From positions 1-64,000 of the forward strand of contig JAFLST010000004.1 in the NCBI GenBank assembly GCA_022510815.1: a stretch of 64,000 nt of DNA. Direction: 5' to 3'. The DNA comes from Christensenellaceae bacterium (lineage in GTDB: Bacteria; Bacillota; Clostridia; Christensenellales; Aristaeellaceae). Made by a program: the position numbers and the translations under genes. Positions 48,981-57,406 of this stretch are shown here, in pieces. Within the stretch, counting starts at the first letter, position 1; each line of letters begins with the position of its first letter. The notes beneath the pieces were generated by a model. It searched no databases, was not told where the DNA came from, and worked only from the letters and a program-made list of their open reading frames with translations.

Positions 48981-50246
48981 TCAAATAGTGCGCAGATGCT
49001 GCTGGAACACTGCCTCGGGTTCCGTCTCGAAACGCGCAGCGGTCTTCTTCTTTTCCACGGCGTACTTCTCCAGCACGTCGCCCAGCACGTCATAGACGAA
49101 CTTGCTCTCCCGGGCATACATGATCGCGGTGAACAGCGAGCCGGGCAGATCACCTGTGACCTCCAGCGGCTTCTGCAGCGGTACCTTGTCCCGGATGCCC
49201 TCCATGGCCGCGGCGATCATCAGCGCGAAGGCCAGATAAGGATTGCAGGCAGGATCGGGAGAACGGAGCTCCATGCGCTCTGTCCCCGGCACCGACGCGG
49301 GAATGCGGATGAGCTGGCTGCGGTTGCCGAAGCTCCAGTTGATGTGACGCGGAGCCTCGAAGCATCCCAGCCGCCTGTAGCTGTTTGGAATGGGATTGAG
49401 GAACACGCTGATCTCCCGGATGCGGCGCAGGATTCCCGCCATGGCATGCTGCGCATCGGAGGACAGCTCACCGTTCTGGGCCTCAAAGAGCTGCACGCCG
49501 TCCTTTTCGATGGAGAGGTTGACGTGCAGGCCGTTGCCGCTCTCGTTCTCAAGAGGCTTGGGCATGAAAGAGGCGCAGAGCCCGTACTGCGCGGCGATGG
49601 TACGCACGGTGGTCTTGAAGGTCATGGCATTGTCCGCAGCAGTCAGAGCGCCGGCGGAGCGGAAATCCACCTCATTTTGTCCCGGTCCGTGCTCATGATG
49701 GCTGCATTCCGGCTGGATGCCCATGGCCTCGAGGGTCAGGCAGATTTCACGGCGAACGTTCTCCCCCTTGTCCAGCGGGGACACGTCCATATAGCCCGCC
49801 TCATCTTGCGGCCGCAGGGTTACGTCTCCCTGCTCATCCGCATGGAACAGATAGAACTCGTACTCCGTGCCTATGCGGAATTGATAGCCCATTTCCCGGG
49901 CCTTCTCCACCTGACGGCGCAGAATCGTCCGGCTGTAGCCCTCAAACAGCTCTCCCTCCGGGGTCAGGCAATCGCAGATCATCCGCGCCACCCGGCCTGT
50001 CTGGGGCCGCCACGGCAGAACGGTCAGCGTGTTCGGGTCGGGCTTCAGAAACAGCTCGCTGTTGGAGATATCACAGAAGCCCTTCACCGCCGAAGCGTCA
50101 AAGGAGATGCCTCCGTCGAAGGCCCGGCGAAGCTGCGTCGGCATGATGGCAATGTTCTTCATCGTGCCGAACAGGTCCACAAAGGCCAGACGGATAAACT
50201 TCACGTCGTTCTCCTCAACAAACTCGATCACTTCGCGCTCTGTCAT
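48981..50246 (-). CDS. glnA: Glutamine synthetase type I
   Basis: FVDLFGTMKNIAIM; GTEYEFYLF; HHEHGPGQNEVDF; NPYLAFALMIAAAMEGI. Confidence 0.95.
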   Translation of the reverse strand: MTEREVIEFVEENDVKFIRLAFVDLFGTMKNIAIMPTQLRRAFDGGISFDASAVKGFCDISNSELFLKPDPNTLTVLPWRPQTGRVARMICDCLTPEGELFEGYSRTILRRQVEKAREMGYQFRIGTEYEFYLFHADEQGDVTLRPQDEAGYMDVSPLDKGENVRREICLTLEAMGIQPECSHHEHGPGQNEVDFRSAGALTAADNAMTFKTTVRTIAAQYGLCASFMPKPLENESGNGLHVNLSIEKDGVQLFEAQNGELSSDAQHAMAGILRRIREISVFLNPIPNSYRRLGCFEAPRHINWSFGNRSQLIRIPASVPGTERMELRSPDPACNPYLAFALMIAAAMEGIRDKVPLQKPLEVTGDLPGSLFTAIMYARESKFVYDVLGDVLEKYAVEKKKTAARFETEPEAVFQQHLRTI

Positions 50247-50261
50247 TAGCGGTTCCTCCGA

Positions 50262-50987
50262 TCAGTTGGTGACGTACATGGAGCGATAGGGATTGTGGCT
50301 GTTCGGGGTCAGGACAATGAACCGTCCCGCGAGAATCTCGCCCGCGTCCCTGCCAAACGCCAAAGCAAATTTCTCCACAAAAGGCGCAATCTCCTGCTTA
50401 TCCTCCTCCGTTGCCTCCTTCGCTACCACCTGCTCCGGAATGTCGAAGGGCATCTCGGCCTCTGTGCGCAGGAAGATTTTGCCGCCGTGCATGCCCGCCG
50501 CCGGAAAGCGGCCCACAGGCGCGTGATCCTGCGTATTCAGGCCCAGCACAACGATGTAGCCGCCTGCCTGATACTCGCCCAGAAAGCTGCCCGCCTCGCC
50601 GCCCACGACCAGCACGGGCACCTGCGTCTCATAGGCCTTCATGTGAATGCCCGCCCGATAGCCCACGTTGCCCTCCACGAGAATCATGCCGCCGCGCATG
50701 GCATAGCCCGTCGCGTCGCCGCAGTGGCCGTGGATGGTCAAGATGCCTGCATTCATGGTATCCCCGGTCGCGTCCTGCGCGTTGCCCAAGACCTCCACCT
50801 CGCAGTCGTCGAGGTAGCAGCACAGGGCGTTGCCGGGAATGCCGCTGATGCGCACCTTTCTGCCGGAAAGCCCGGAGCACAGGTAGCGCTGGCCCATCAC
50901 ATCCTCCAGCTCGATCAGTTCATCCTGACAGGCACGGATTTCCTCGTTCAGCGCCTGAAAATGCTTGTCACCCGCTTGAATCTTCAC
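50262..50987 (-). CDS. Glutamate synthase GXGXG (GltB C-terminal-like) subunit
   Basis: GHCGDATGYAMRGGMILVEGNVGYRAGIHMKAY; GTG start. Confidence 0.9.
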   Translation of the reverse strand: MKIQAGDKHFQALNEEIRACQDELIELEDVMGQRYLCSGLSGRKVRISGIPGNALCCYLDDCEVEVLGNAQDATGDTMNAGILTIHGHCGDATGYAMRGGMILVEGNVGYRAGIHMKAYETQVPVLVVGGEAGSFLGEYQAGGYIVVLGLNTQDHAPVGRFPAAGMHGGKIFLRTEAEMPFDIPEQVVAKEATEEDKQEIAPFVEKFALAFGRDAGEILAGRFIVLTPNSHNPYRSMYVTN

Positions 50988-52213
50988 AGTCTCGAGCCTC
51001 CCATCAGGGTCTGGCGGTCGCGCCGGGAGAAGGCCATCAATTGCGGCTTTTCCAGCATGAGATCGAAGTCGATGCTGGAAAGCGGCGTCTTCTCGCGGAT
51101 CAGCGCCGTATAGATGCCCGCGCGCTCCACATCTCCGAGCATGATGTAGCCCATCAGCCGGTCGTCCTTGACGCACAGGCGTTTATAGCTGTTCTTGCCA
51201 CGGATAATGTGACTCTCCCCGATCATGCTGCCCGCGGTGATCATGTGCAGCCCGAACAGGCCCATGGCATTCATGGGAATCGCGCTGAAAGGAGCCGGAA
51301 CCTGCAAGGCCATCGCCGTACCGCACACAGCGCCCTGCTGGGGCGCGTTGGGCAAGAGGGCCAGCACGCGCTCGGTGCCTGTGGTAATGTCGTAGGACTT
51401 GGCGCAGTCACCTGCCGCGAAGATGCCGGGAATCGCCGTTTCGCCGCGCGTGTCGGTGGGGATGCCCCGCTCGGCGTCAAGGCCGATGGACATCGCCAGT
51501 TCCGTCGCTGGCCGCACGCCCACCGCCAACACCAGCACGTCAAAGGGCACCTGCCTGCCGCTCTTCATGGTGGCAAGGCCCGCCTCCACCTTCACCGCGC
51601 TGTCGCCTAACAGGAAGGATGCTCCCTGATCTTCGAGGTGCTTCTGCACCATGGCGGCGGCTTCGCTGTCCAGAATGGAGGGCAGAATCTGCTCCGCCAG
51701 ATCAGCCACGGTGACCGAGGCGCAGCGGTCCTTGATCCCCTCGAGGCATTTGAGACCAATCAATCCTGCGCCGATAATGAGCACCCGGCTGTCAGGCGTC
51801 AGGGCTTTCGCCAGCCCGCGCGCGTCCTCCAGCGTCATGAAGGTGTGATAGGGCACGCTGTCGAGTCCCTCCACCGGCGGGATGAACGGCCTGCCTCCCG
51901 TAGCCAGCAGCAGCCTGTCATAGGGCACGACGCTGCCGTCGGAGGCCGTGACGTTCTTCGCGTCCTTGTCAATCGACACAACCGCCACGCCCTGCCGGCA
52001 ATCAACCCGCATGTCCTCATAGAAGCTGTCGGGCTTGTAGCGCATGCGTGTTTCGTCCGTCACTCCCTGCAGCAGATAGGAGATCAGCGGCCGAGAATAA
52101 GTGAACTCGTTCTCCTTGGAAAACAAGGTGATGATTCCCTCAGCGTCATGCTGGCGAATGGCCTCCACCGCGCTGACCGCCGCCGGGCCGTTGCCCACAA
52201 TCACATATCTCAT
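50984..52213 (-). CDS. FAD/NAD(P)-dependent oxidoreductase
   Basis: YVIVGNGPAAVSAVEAI; VLIIGAGLIGLKCLEGI; AIPGIFAAGDCA. Confidence 0.92.
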   Translation of the reverse strand: MRYVIVGNGPAAVSAVEAIRQHDAEGIITLFSKENEFTYSRPLISYLLQGVTDETRMRYKPDSFYEDMRVDCRQGVAVVSIDKDAKNVTASDGSVVPYDRLLLATGGRPFIPPVEGLDSVPYHTFMTLEDARGLAKALTPDSRVLIIGAGLIGLKCLEGIKDRCASVTVADLAEQILPSILDSEAAAMVQKHLEDQGASFLLGDSAVKVEAGLATMKSGRQVPFDVLVLAVGVRPATELAMSIGLDAERGIPTDTRGETAIPGIFAAGDCAKSYDITTGTERVLALLPNAPQQGAVCGTAMALQVPAPFSAIPMNAMGLFGLHMITAGSMIGESHIIRGKNSYKRLCVKDDRLMGYIMLGDVERAGIYTALIREKTPLSSIDFDLMLEKPQLMAFSRRDRQTLMGGSRL

Positions 52214-52218
52214 CGCTC

Positions 52219-52650
52219 TCACCTCTCCTCGTAGACGATCGCCTGATTCGGGCAGCCCTGCACGCAGACCGGCTCGCCGTGGGCATTCTTGGCACAGAGC
52301 TCACACTTCTGCATGGCGTGGCCCGTCTCGTCAGGCATGATCGCCCCATAGGGGCAGGACAGAATGCAGGTGAAGCACCCGACGCACTTCTGCTCGTCGA
52401 TCACGATCATGCCGTCCCGCATGGTCAGCGCGCCGGTGATGCAGCCCTTCACGCACAGCGGATTCACGCAGTGGCGGCAGCTCACGGCAAAGTGAACGCC
52501 GTTTCCGTCCTCGATGTGGATGCGCGGATGGATGCGGATGTTCTTGAGAGCCTTGACCATGTCGCTCTTGCCGGAATTGGCGAAAGCGCAGTAGTACTCG
52601 CAGAGGTGGCAGCCCAGACACCACTTCTCGTTGACGTAAATCTTCTTCAT
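52219..52650 (-). CDS. 4Fe-4S ferredoxin-type subunit
   Basis: CLGCHLCEYYC; CRHCVNPLCVKGC; CVGCFTCILSCPYG; CELC. Confidence 0.92.
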   Translation of the reverse strand: MKKIYVNEKWCLGCHLCEYYCAFANSGKSDMVKALKNIRIHPRIHIEDGNGVHFAVSCRHCVNPLCVKGCITGALTMRDGMIVIDEQKCVGCFTCILSCPYGAIMPDETGHAMQKCELCAKNAHGEPVCVQGCPNQAIVYEER

Positions 52651-52656
52651 CGCTCA

Positions 52657-54162
52657 TCACTCTCCCGCATGCTTCACGCCGAGGATCTCGAGTTCCTTCT
52701 CATTCAGACCCACACCGCGCAGCATCAGCCGGTTGCCGCGCAGCGCCTCGATGGAGTTGATGCCCATGCCGCCCATCATCTCCTTGATCTCGTGGTTCCA
52801 CGCCCTGACGAGGTTGATGAGGCGCTGACAACCCATGTCGGGGTTCAGGCGCTGGGTCAGCTCAGGAATCTGGGTCGCGATGCCCCAGTTGCAGCGTCCT
52901 GTCTGGCAGGAGCGGCACAGGTGGCACCCCAGCGCCATCAGCGCGCCCGTGGCAATGTAGACCGCATCCGCGCCCAGCGCAATGGCTTTGACCACGTCCG
53001 AGGAGCAGCGGATGGAACCACCCACCACCAGCGACACCCGGTCGCGGATGCCCTCCTGACGCAGCCGCGTGTCAACCGCCGCCAGCGCCAGCTCAATGGG
53101 GATGCCCACATTGTCGCGGATGCGGGTCGGCGCCGCGCCCGTGCCGCCTCGGAAGCCGTCGATGGCAATGATGTCCGCGCCCGAACGCGCGATGCCCGAG
53201 GCGATGGCCGCCACATTGTGCACAGCGGCAATCTTGACAATCACAGGCTTCGTATAGCGGCTGGCCTCCTTGAGGGAGTAGACGAGCTGCCGCAGATCCT
53301 CAATGGAGTAGATATCGTGGTGCGGCGCGGGCGAGATAGCATCGGAACCCTCGGGGATCATGCGGGTCTTGGCGATATCCGCGACGATCTTGCGTCCCGG
53401 CAGATGACCCCCGATGCCCGGCTTCGCGCCCTGCCCCATCTTGATCTCAATGGCCGCGCCGGCGTTCAGATAAGCTGGATTCACGCCGAAGCGCCCCGAG
53501 GCCACCTGCACGATGGTGTGCTCGCCGTACTGATAAAAGTCCTGATGCAGGCCGCCCTCGCCGGTATTGTAGTAGGTTCCCAGCGCCACTGCCGCCCGGG
53601 CAAGGGACTCGTGAGCGTTGTAGCTGATGGAGCCATAGGACATGGCCGAGAACATGACCGGCACCTCCAGCTTGAGCTGAGGCGGCGTATCGTCAATGAT
53701 GCGGCCCTTCTCGTCGCGGGTAATGCCCTCGGGTCTGCTGCCCAGATAGACGCGGGTCTCCATGGGCTCCCGCAGCGGGTCGATGGAGGGATTCGTGACC
53801 TGCGAGGCGTTGATGAGCAGCTTGTCCCAGTACACGGGCAGGTCGTTGGGCGTGCCCATGGCGGAGAGCAGCACGCCGCCGGAGCCCGCCTGACGGTAGA
53901 TTTCGGTCATCATGTCGCCCGACCAGTTGACATTGGCCTTGAAGGTGTTGTCCGTCTTGACAATCTTCAGAGCGCGGGTGGGACAGAGACTGACGCAGCG
54001 CTGGCAGTTGACGCAGGCGCTCTCATCGGAGATCATGATGCCCAGCTCCTCGTCCCACTGGTGCACCTTGTTGGCACACTGGCGTTCACAGACACGGCAG
54101 GTAATGCACCTGTCCTGATTGCGCACGATCTCATAAGCCGGATAGAAGAAATCCACCGCCAT
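52657..54162 (-). CDS. FMN-binding glutamate synthase domain protein with N-terminal 2x4Fe-4S
   Basis: CITCRVCERQC, CVNCQRCVSLCP; MGQGAKPGIGGHLPG; DGFRGGTGAAPTRI. Confidence 0.94.
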   Translation of the reverse strand: MAVDFFYPAYEIVRNQDRCITCRVCERQCANKVHQWDEELGIMISDESACVNCQRCVSLCPTRALKIVKTDNTFKANVNWSGDMMTEIYRQAGSGGVLLSAMGTPNDLPVYWDKLLINASQVTNPSIDPLREPMETRVYLGSRPEGITRDEKGRIIDDTPPQLKLEVPVMFSAMSYGSISYNAHESLARAAVALGTYYNTGEGGLHQDFYQYGEHTIVQVASGRFGVNPAYLNAGAAIEIKMGQGAKPGIGGHLPGRKIVADIAKTRMIPEGSDAISPAPHHDIYSIEDLRQLVYSLKEASRYTKPVIVKIAAVHNVAAIASGIARSGADIIAIDGFRGGTGAAPTRIRDNVGIPIELALAAVDTRLRQEGIRDRVSLVVGGSIRCSSDVVKAIALGADAVYIATGALMALGCHLCRSCQTGRCNWGIATQIPELTQRLNPDMGCQRLINLVRAWNHEIKEMMGGMGINSIEALRGNRLMLRGVGLNEKELEILGVKHAGE

Positions 54163-55280
54163 CAGTCCTCGCCTCCTTCCCTGCTGAAAATAACCGGCTG
54201 TCCGCCCCGAGGCGCCCAGACATTCTGCACGCCCGGCACGATCCGGCGGATAGCGCACTCCTCGCTGGCCACGATGGCGACCTCCTCCGTCTCAGCCACC
54301 ACCATGGAGCGCAGCTTCAGGCGATCGTTGAGGGCCATCATGCCACCGTTAAAGCCCACGAGAATTGAGAACGGCCCGTTGATGAGCATCGACGGGAAGC
54401 GCTTGCGGAGCAGCAGCATCTTCTCCCGCTCCTCATCGGGCAGGTGCTCGATGGTCGACCAGAAGGGCGCGGCGATAACATTCGCGGCCTCGGACCAGCT
54501 CAGGCCCTGCTTGCGGGTCAGATAGTCCAGCATGTAGGCGATGACCTCGGTGTCAGTCATCAGCGTGCAGCTATAGCCGTACATCTCCATGCAGCGACGG
54601 TTCGCGTCATAAGACGATATTTCGCCGTTGTGCACCACGGACACATCCAGCAGCGTGAAGGGATGCGCTCCGCCCCACCAGCCGGGAGTGTTGGTCGGAT
54701 AGCGCCCGTGCGCCGTCCAGCAGGTAGCGTTGTATTCCTCGAGGCGATAGAAGCGGCCCATGTCCTCCGGGAAGCCCACGCCCTTGAACACGCCCATGTT
54801 CTTGCCGGAGGAGAAAATGTACGCGCCCTTGATGGAGCGGTTCACCTCCAGCACATGAGCGGCGGTGAAGGCGTCCTCATCGAGGGCTTCCTCCTGACAG
54901 CGCCATGCCTTGGGAGTCACGAAATACCGCCAGATGATCGGGGCATTCGAGACCTCGCGAATCTGCCGGGTAGGCATCACTGACATGCTGTGTACGTCAA
55001 AGAACCGCTTCAGGTAGGATTCACAGTCGTCCCGCACCTGCTCGGTCTCGTAGAACATATGAAACGCGTAGCAGTCCGCGAATTCCGGGTAAATGCCGTA
55101 GCCTGCAAAGCCGCCGCCCAAGCCGTTCGAGCGGTCGTGCATGGGCTCCATAGCGCGGATGATCACGTCGCCGCTGACCGTGCCGCCCTTCTTATGAAAG
55201 ATGCCCGCGATGGCGCATCCCGACGGGATGCGGACCTCACCCTCCAGCGGCGCGCTCATTCCGAAGCAGGAGTTTTGCAT
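54162..55280 (-). CDS. Class II glutamine amidotransferase subunit of split glutamate synthase
   Basis: SGCAIAGIFHKKG (Ntn Cys after an N-terminal propeptide); VVHNGEISSYDANRR; RBS AAGGAGG before ATG 55280. Confidence 0.9.
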   Translation of the reverse strand: MQNSCFGMSAPLEGEVRIPSGCAIAGIFHKKGGTVSGDVIIRAMEPMHDRSNGLGGGFAGYGIYPEFADCYAFHMFYETEQVRDDCESYLKRFFDVHSMSVMPTRQIREVSNAPIIWRYFVTPKAWRCQEEALDEDAFTAAHVLEVNRSIKGAYIFSSGKNMGVFKGVGFPEDMGRFYRLEEYNATCWTAHGRYPTNTPGWWGGAHPFTLLDVSVVHNGEISSYDANRRCMEMYGYSCTLMTDTEVIAYMLDYLTRKQGLSWSEAANVIAAPFWSTIEHLPDEEREKMLLLRKRFPSMLINGPFSILVGFNGGMMALNDRLKLRSMVVAETEEVAIVASEECAIRRIVPGVQNVWAPRGGQPVIFSREGGED

Positions 55281-55303
55281 GTTTTCAGCCTCCTTCATGC
55301 AAA

Positions 55304-55348
55304 AACGGCATTCATCTCACGCAAAAAACGCATGAAATGAACGCCGTT
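55304..55348 (-). terminator. 19-bp leader hairpin with U-tract (attenuator) ahead of the glutamate synthase operon
   Basis: AACGGCGTTCATTTCATGC-GTTTTTT-GCGTGAGATGAATGCCGTTTTT. Confidence 0.8.
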
Positions 55349-55363
55349 GTTCATCACTCCTGC

Positions 55364-55392
55364 ATTATACGAGGCATTCGCTGTTCCGTCAA
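55364..55392 (-). promoter_or_regulatory. Promoter of the glutamate synthase-glnA-ANTAR operon
   Basis: TTGACG - 17 bp - TATAAT on the minus strand. Confidence 0.85.
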
Positions 55393-55477
55393 GGGATGCT
55401 CCTGTACTTTCCCTGTTCTTCGACAGGCATGTACGCCCGTCGCCACGCATACCCTGCCCCATGGAGGTGACCGGAAG

Positions 55478-55906
55478 ATGTCAGATCTGGAGCTGTTCGC
55501 CCGGCTGATCGAATGCGAGGCAGGAGGAGAAGGCGACAACGGCATGCGCGCCGTTGCCAGCGTGGTGATGAATCGCGTGCGCACCAGCGTCGGCGAATAC
55601 GGCCGATACAACACCATCCCCGCAGTGATCTATCAGGAGGGGCAGTTCAACTGCGCCCGGACGGTGCTCGGCGGAAAGCAAAACCTGCAGAACATCTACA
55701 ACATGAACCCCACACAGGTGCATTACGACATCGCCCAATGGGCCATCAGCGGCGGCCGGCTGGCCAATCTCTGGGAAGCCCTGTGGTTCTATAACCCATA
55801 CTCCACCATCTGCCGCAACAATTTCCCTTCCTCGGTGGGCTACTTCCAGATCCGCATCGGCGACCACTGCTTCTACAACCCAGCTCCATCCTACGCCAAC
55901 ACATGA
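55478..55906 (+). CDS. Cell wall hydrolase (SleB/CwlJ-like)
   Basis: LFARLIECEAGGEGDNGMRAVASVVMNRV; RBS GGAGGTG. Confidence 0.88.
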   Translation: MSDLELFARLIECEAGGEGDNGMRAVASVVMNRVRTSVGEYGRYNTIPAVIYQEGQFNCARTVLGGKQNLQNIYNMNPTQVHYDIAQWAISGGRLANLWEALWFYNPYSTICRNNFPSSVGYFQIRIGDHCFYNPAPSYANT

Positions 55907-55910
55907 AAAC

Positions 55911-55955
55911 AGCCCATCCCTCCGGTCAAAACACCGCCGTGGGATGGGCTGTCTC
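55911..55955. terminator. Bidirectional terminator-like inverted repeat
   Basis: ACAGCCCATCCC...GGGATGGGCTGT. Confidence 0.75.
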
Positions 55956-55967
55956 TTTGATTCCGTC

Positions 55968-57275
55968 TTACTTTTCAGCGCCGCTGGCGTCGAGCCGCAG
56001 CACCACAGCGCCCTCAGGCCGAATATCCAGCACATGGCAGCAGCGCCGTCCAAAGGCGCCTTCCATAGTCTTGACAAAGTCGCCCAGCGCCTTCTGGGGC
56101 ACGAAATTCAGGGTTGTGCCTGCGAAGCCGCCGCCATGGATGCGCCACGCGCCGTCCGCACCCAGCAGCTTTTCCTCCGCCAGCGCCAGCGCCAGGGACA
56201 GGCTCTGATCCGTCGGATTGGCATAGACGTTCTGCAGATACATGTAGCTGGACCGACCGGAGCAGATGATCTCCCAGAGGAAGGCGAAGAGGTCGCCCTT
56301 ATCCAGCGCCGCCACCTGCCTGCTCACGCGCTCATTTTCCTGATAGAAGTGCATCGCCCGCAGGATGGCCCGGTCGGACACCTTGCCCCGCAGCTCCGGT
56401 ATCGCCTGCAGGAATTCCTCATAGCGAACGCGGCGCAGATGGGGCTCGCCAAAGTGGGCAGCCACCTGCTTCATTTCGTTGGGGATAGCCGCGTAATCGT
56501 CGGTCAGATCGGCATGGGAGCCCCCCGTCGCCACGACCACCAGCGCGTAACCCTGCGCGGCAAAGTTGAAGCTTATGGGCCGCACTTCCGGGTCGTCGTG
56601 CTTGAAGTCAACGGTCACCAGACCGCCCGCGGAGGAAGCCATCTGATCCAGCAGGCCGCTGGGCTTGCCGAAGTAAACGTTTTCCGCGTACTGGCTGATC
56701 TTCGCCCGGAGCTTATAGTCGATGGTGAAGCCGTTGTAGAGGCTGTCCAGAATGGCGCAGGTCATCACCTCGAAGGCCGCGGAGCTGCTCAGGCCGCTGC
56801 CCGAAGCCACGGAGGAGTTCGCGCAGGCGTCGAAGCCCCCGATCTTGTATCCCAGCTCCTTCATGCGCGCCGCCACGCCGCGAATCAGCGCCGCCGTGGT
56901 GCCCTTCTCCTCCTCGTGAACGGACAGATCGGACAGATCGAGCTGCAGCGCCGGATAGCCGTCGGAGTGCAGGTTGACGATCATGTCATCCCGCGGAGAA
57001 ACCGCCGCCAGCGTGTCCAGATTGACCGCCGCCGCCAGCACCCGTCCGCGGTTGTGGTCGGTATGATTGCCGCCGATCTCCGTGCGCCCCGGCGCGCTGA
57101 CCAGCAGCACATTGCCGTCGTCCCGGTGGAACAGCTCCTCGTGCCGCTTGAGTATACCGGCGTACCGGGTCGTCTGCTCCACGAGCATGCCGTCGCGGTT
57201 GCCATAGAGATGCGTGAGCCTGTCCATGACCTCCGGAGACTTGAGATTGCGAATCATATTGGCGTAATGATTCAT
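55968..57275 (-). CDS. galK: Galactokinase
   Basis: APGRTEIGGNHTDHNRGRVLAAAV; SSVASGSGLSSSAAFEV. Confidence 0.95.
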   Translation of the reverse strand: MNHYANMIRNLKSPEVMDRLTHLYGNRDGMLVEQTTRYAGILKRHEELFHRDDGNVLLVSAPGRTEIGGNHTDHNRGRVLAAAVNLDTLAAVSPRDDMIVNLHSDGYPALQLDLSDLSVHEEEKGTTAALIRGVAARMKELGYKIGGFDACANSSVASGSGLSSSAAFEVMTCAILDSLYNGFTIDYKLRAKISQYAENVYFGKPSGLLDQMASSAGGLVTVDFKHDDPEVRPISFNFAAQGYALVVVATGGSHADLTDDYAAIPNEMKQVAAHFGEPHLRRVRYEEFLQAIPELRGKVSDRAILRAMHFYQENERVSRQVAALDKGDLFAFLWEIICSGRSSYMYLQNVYANPTDQSLSLALALAEEKLLGADGAWRIHGGGFAGTTLNFVPQKALGDFVKTMEGAFGRRCCHVLDIRPEGAVVLRLDASGAEK

Positions 57276-57406
57276 GATCGCGCACGTCCTTCCATCAAAT
57301 TCATCCGCCGGGAATCACCCCGTCAGGCGCACGGAGAACAAGCCCGCCGCGGGCTGCGCCTGAGGACTATGAGAAGCTTTGAACAGCAGAGTAATGAAAG
57401 GGATGA

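Noticed and set aside
57318-57366. Nested inverted repeat TCAGGCGCA...GCCCGCcgcGGGC...TGCGCCTGA
   Set aside because: Most simply a terminator of the upstream SBP gene on the minus strand (GCCCGC hairpin then TTGTTCT).
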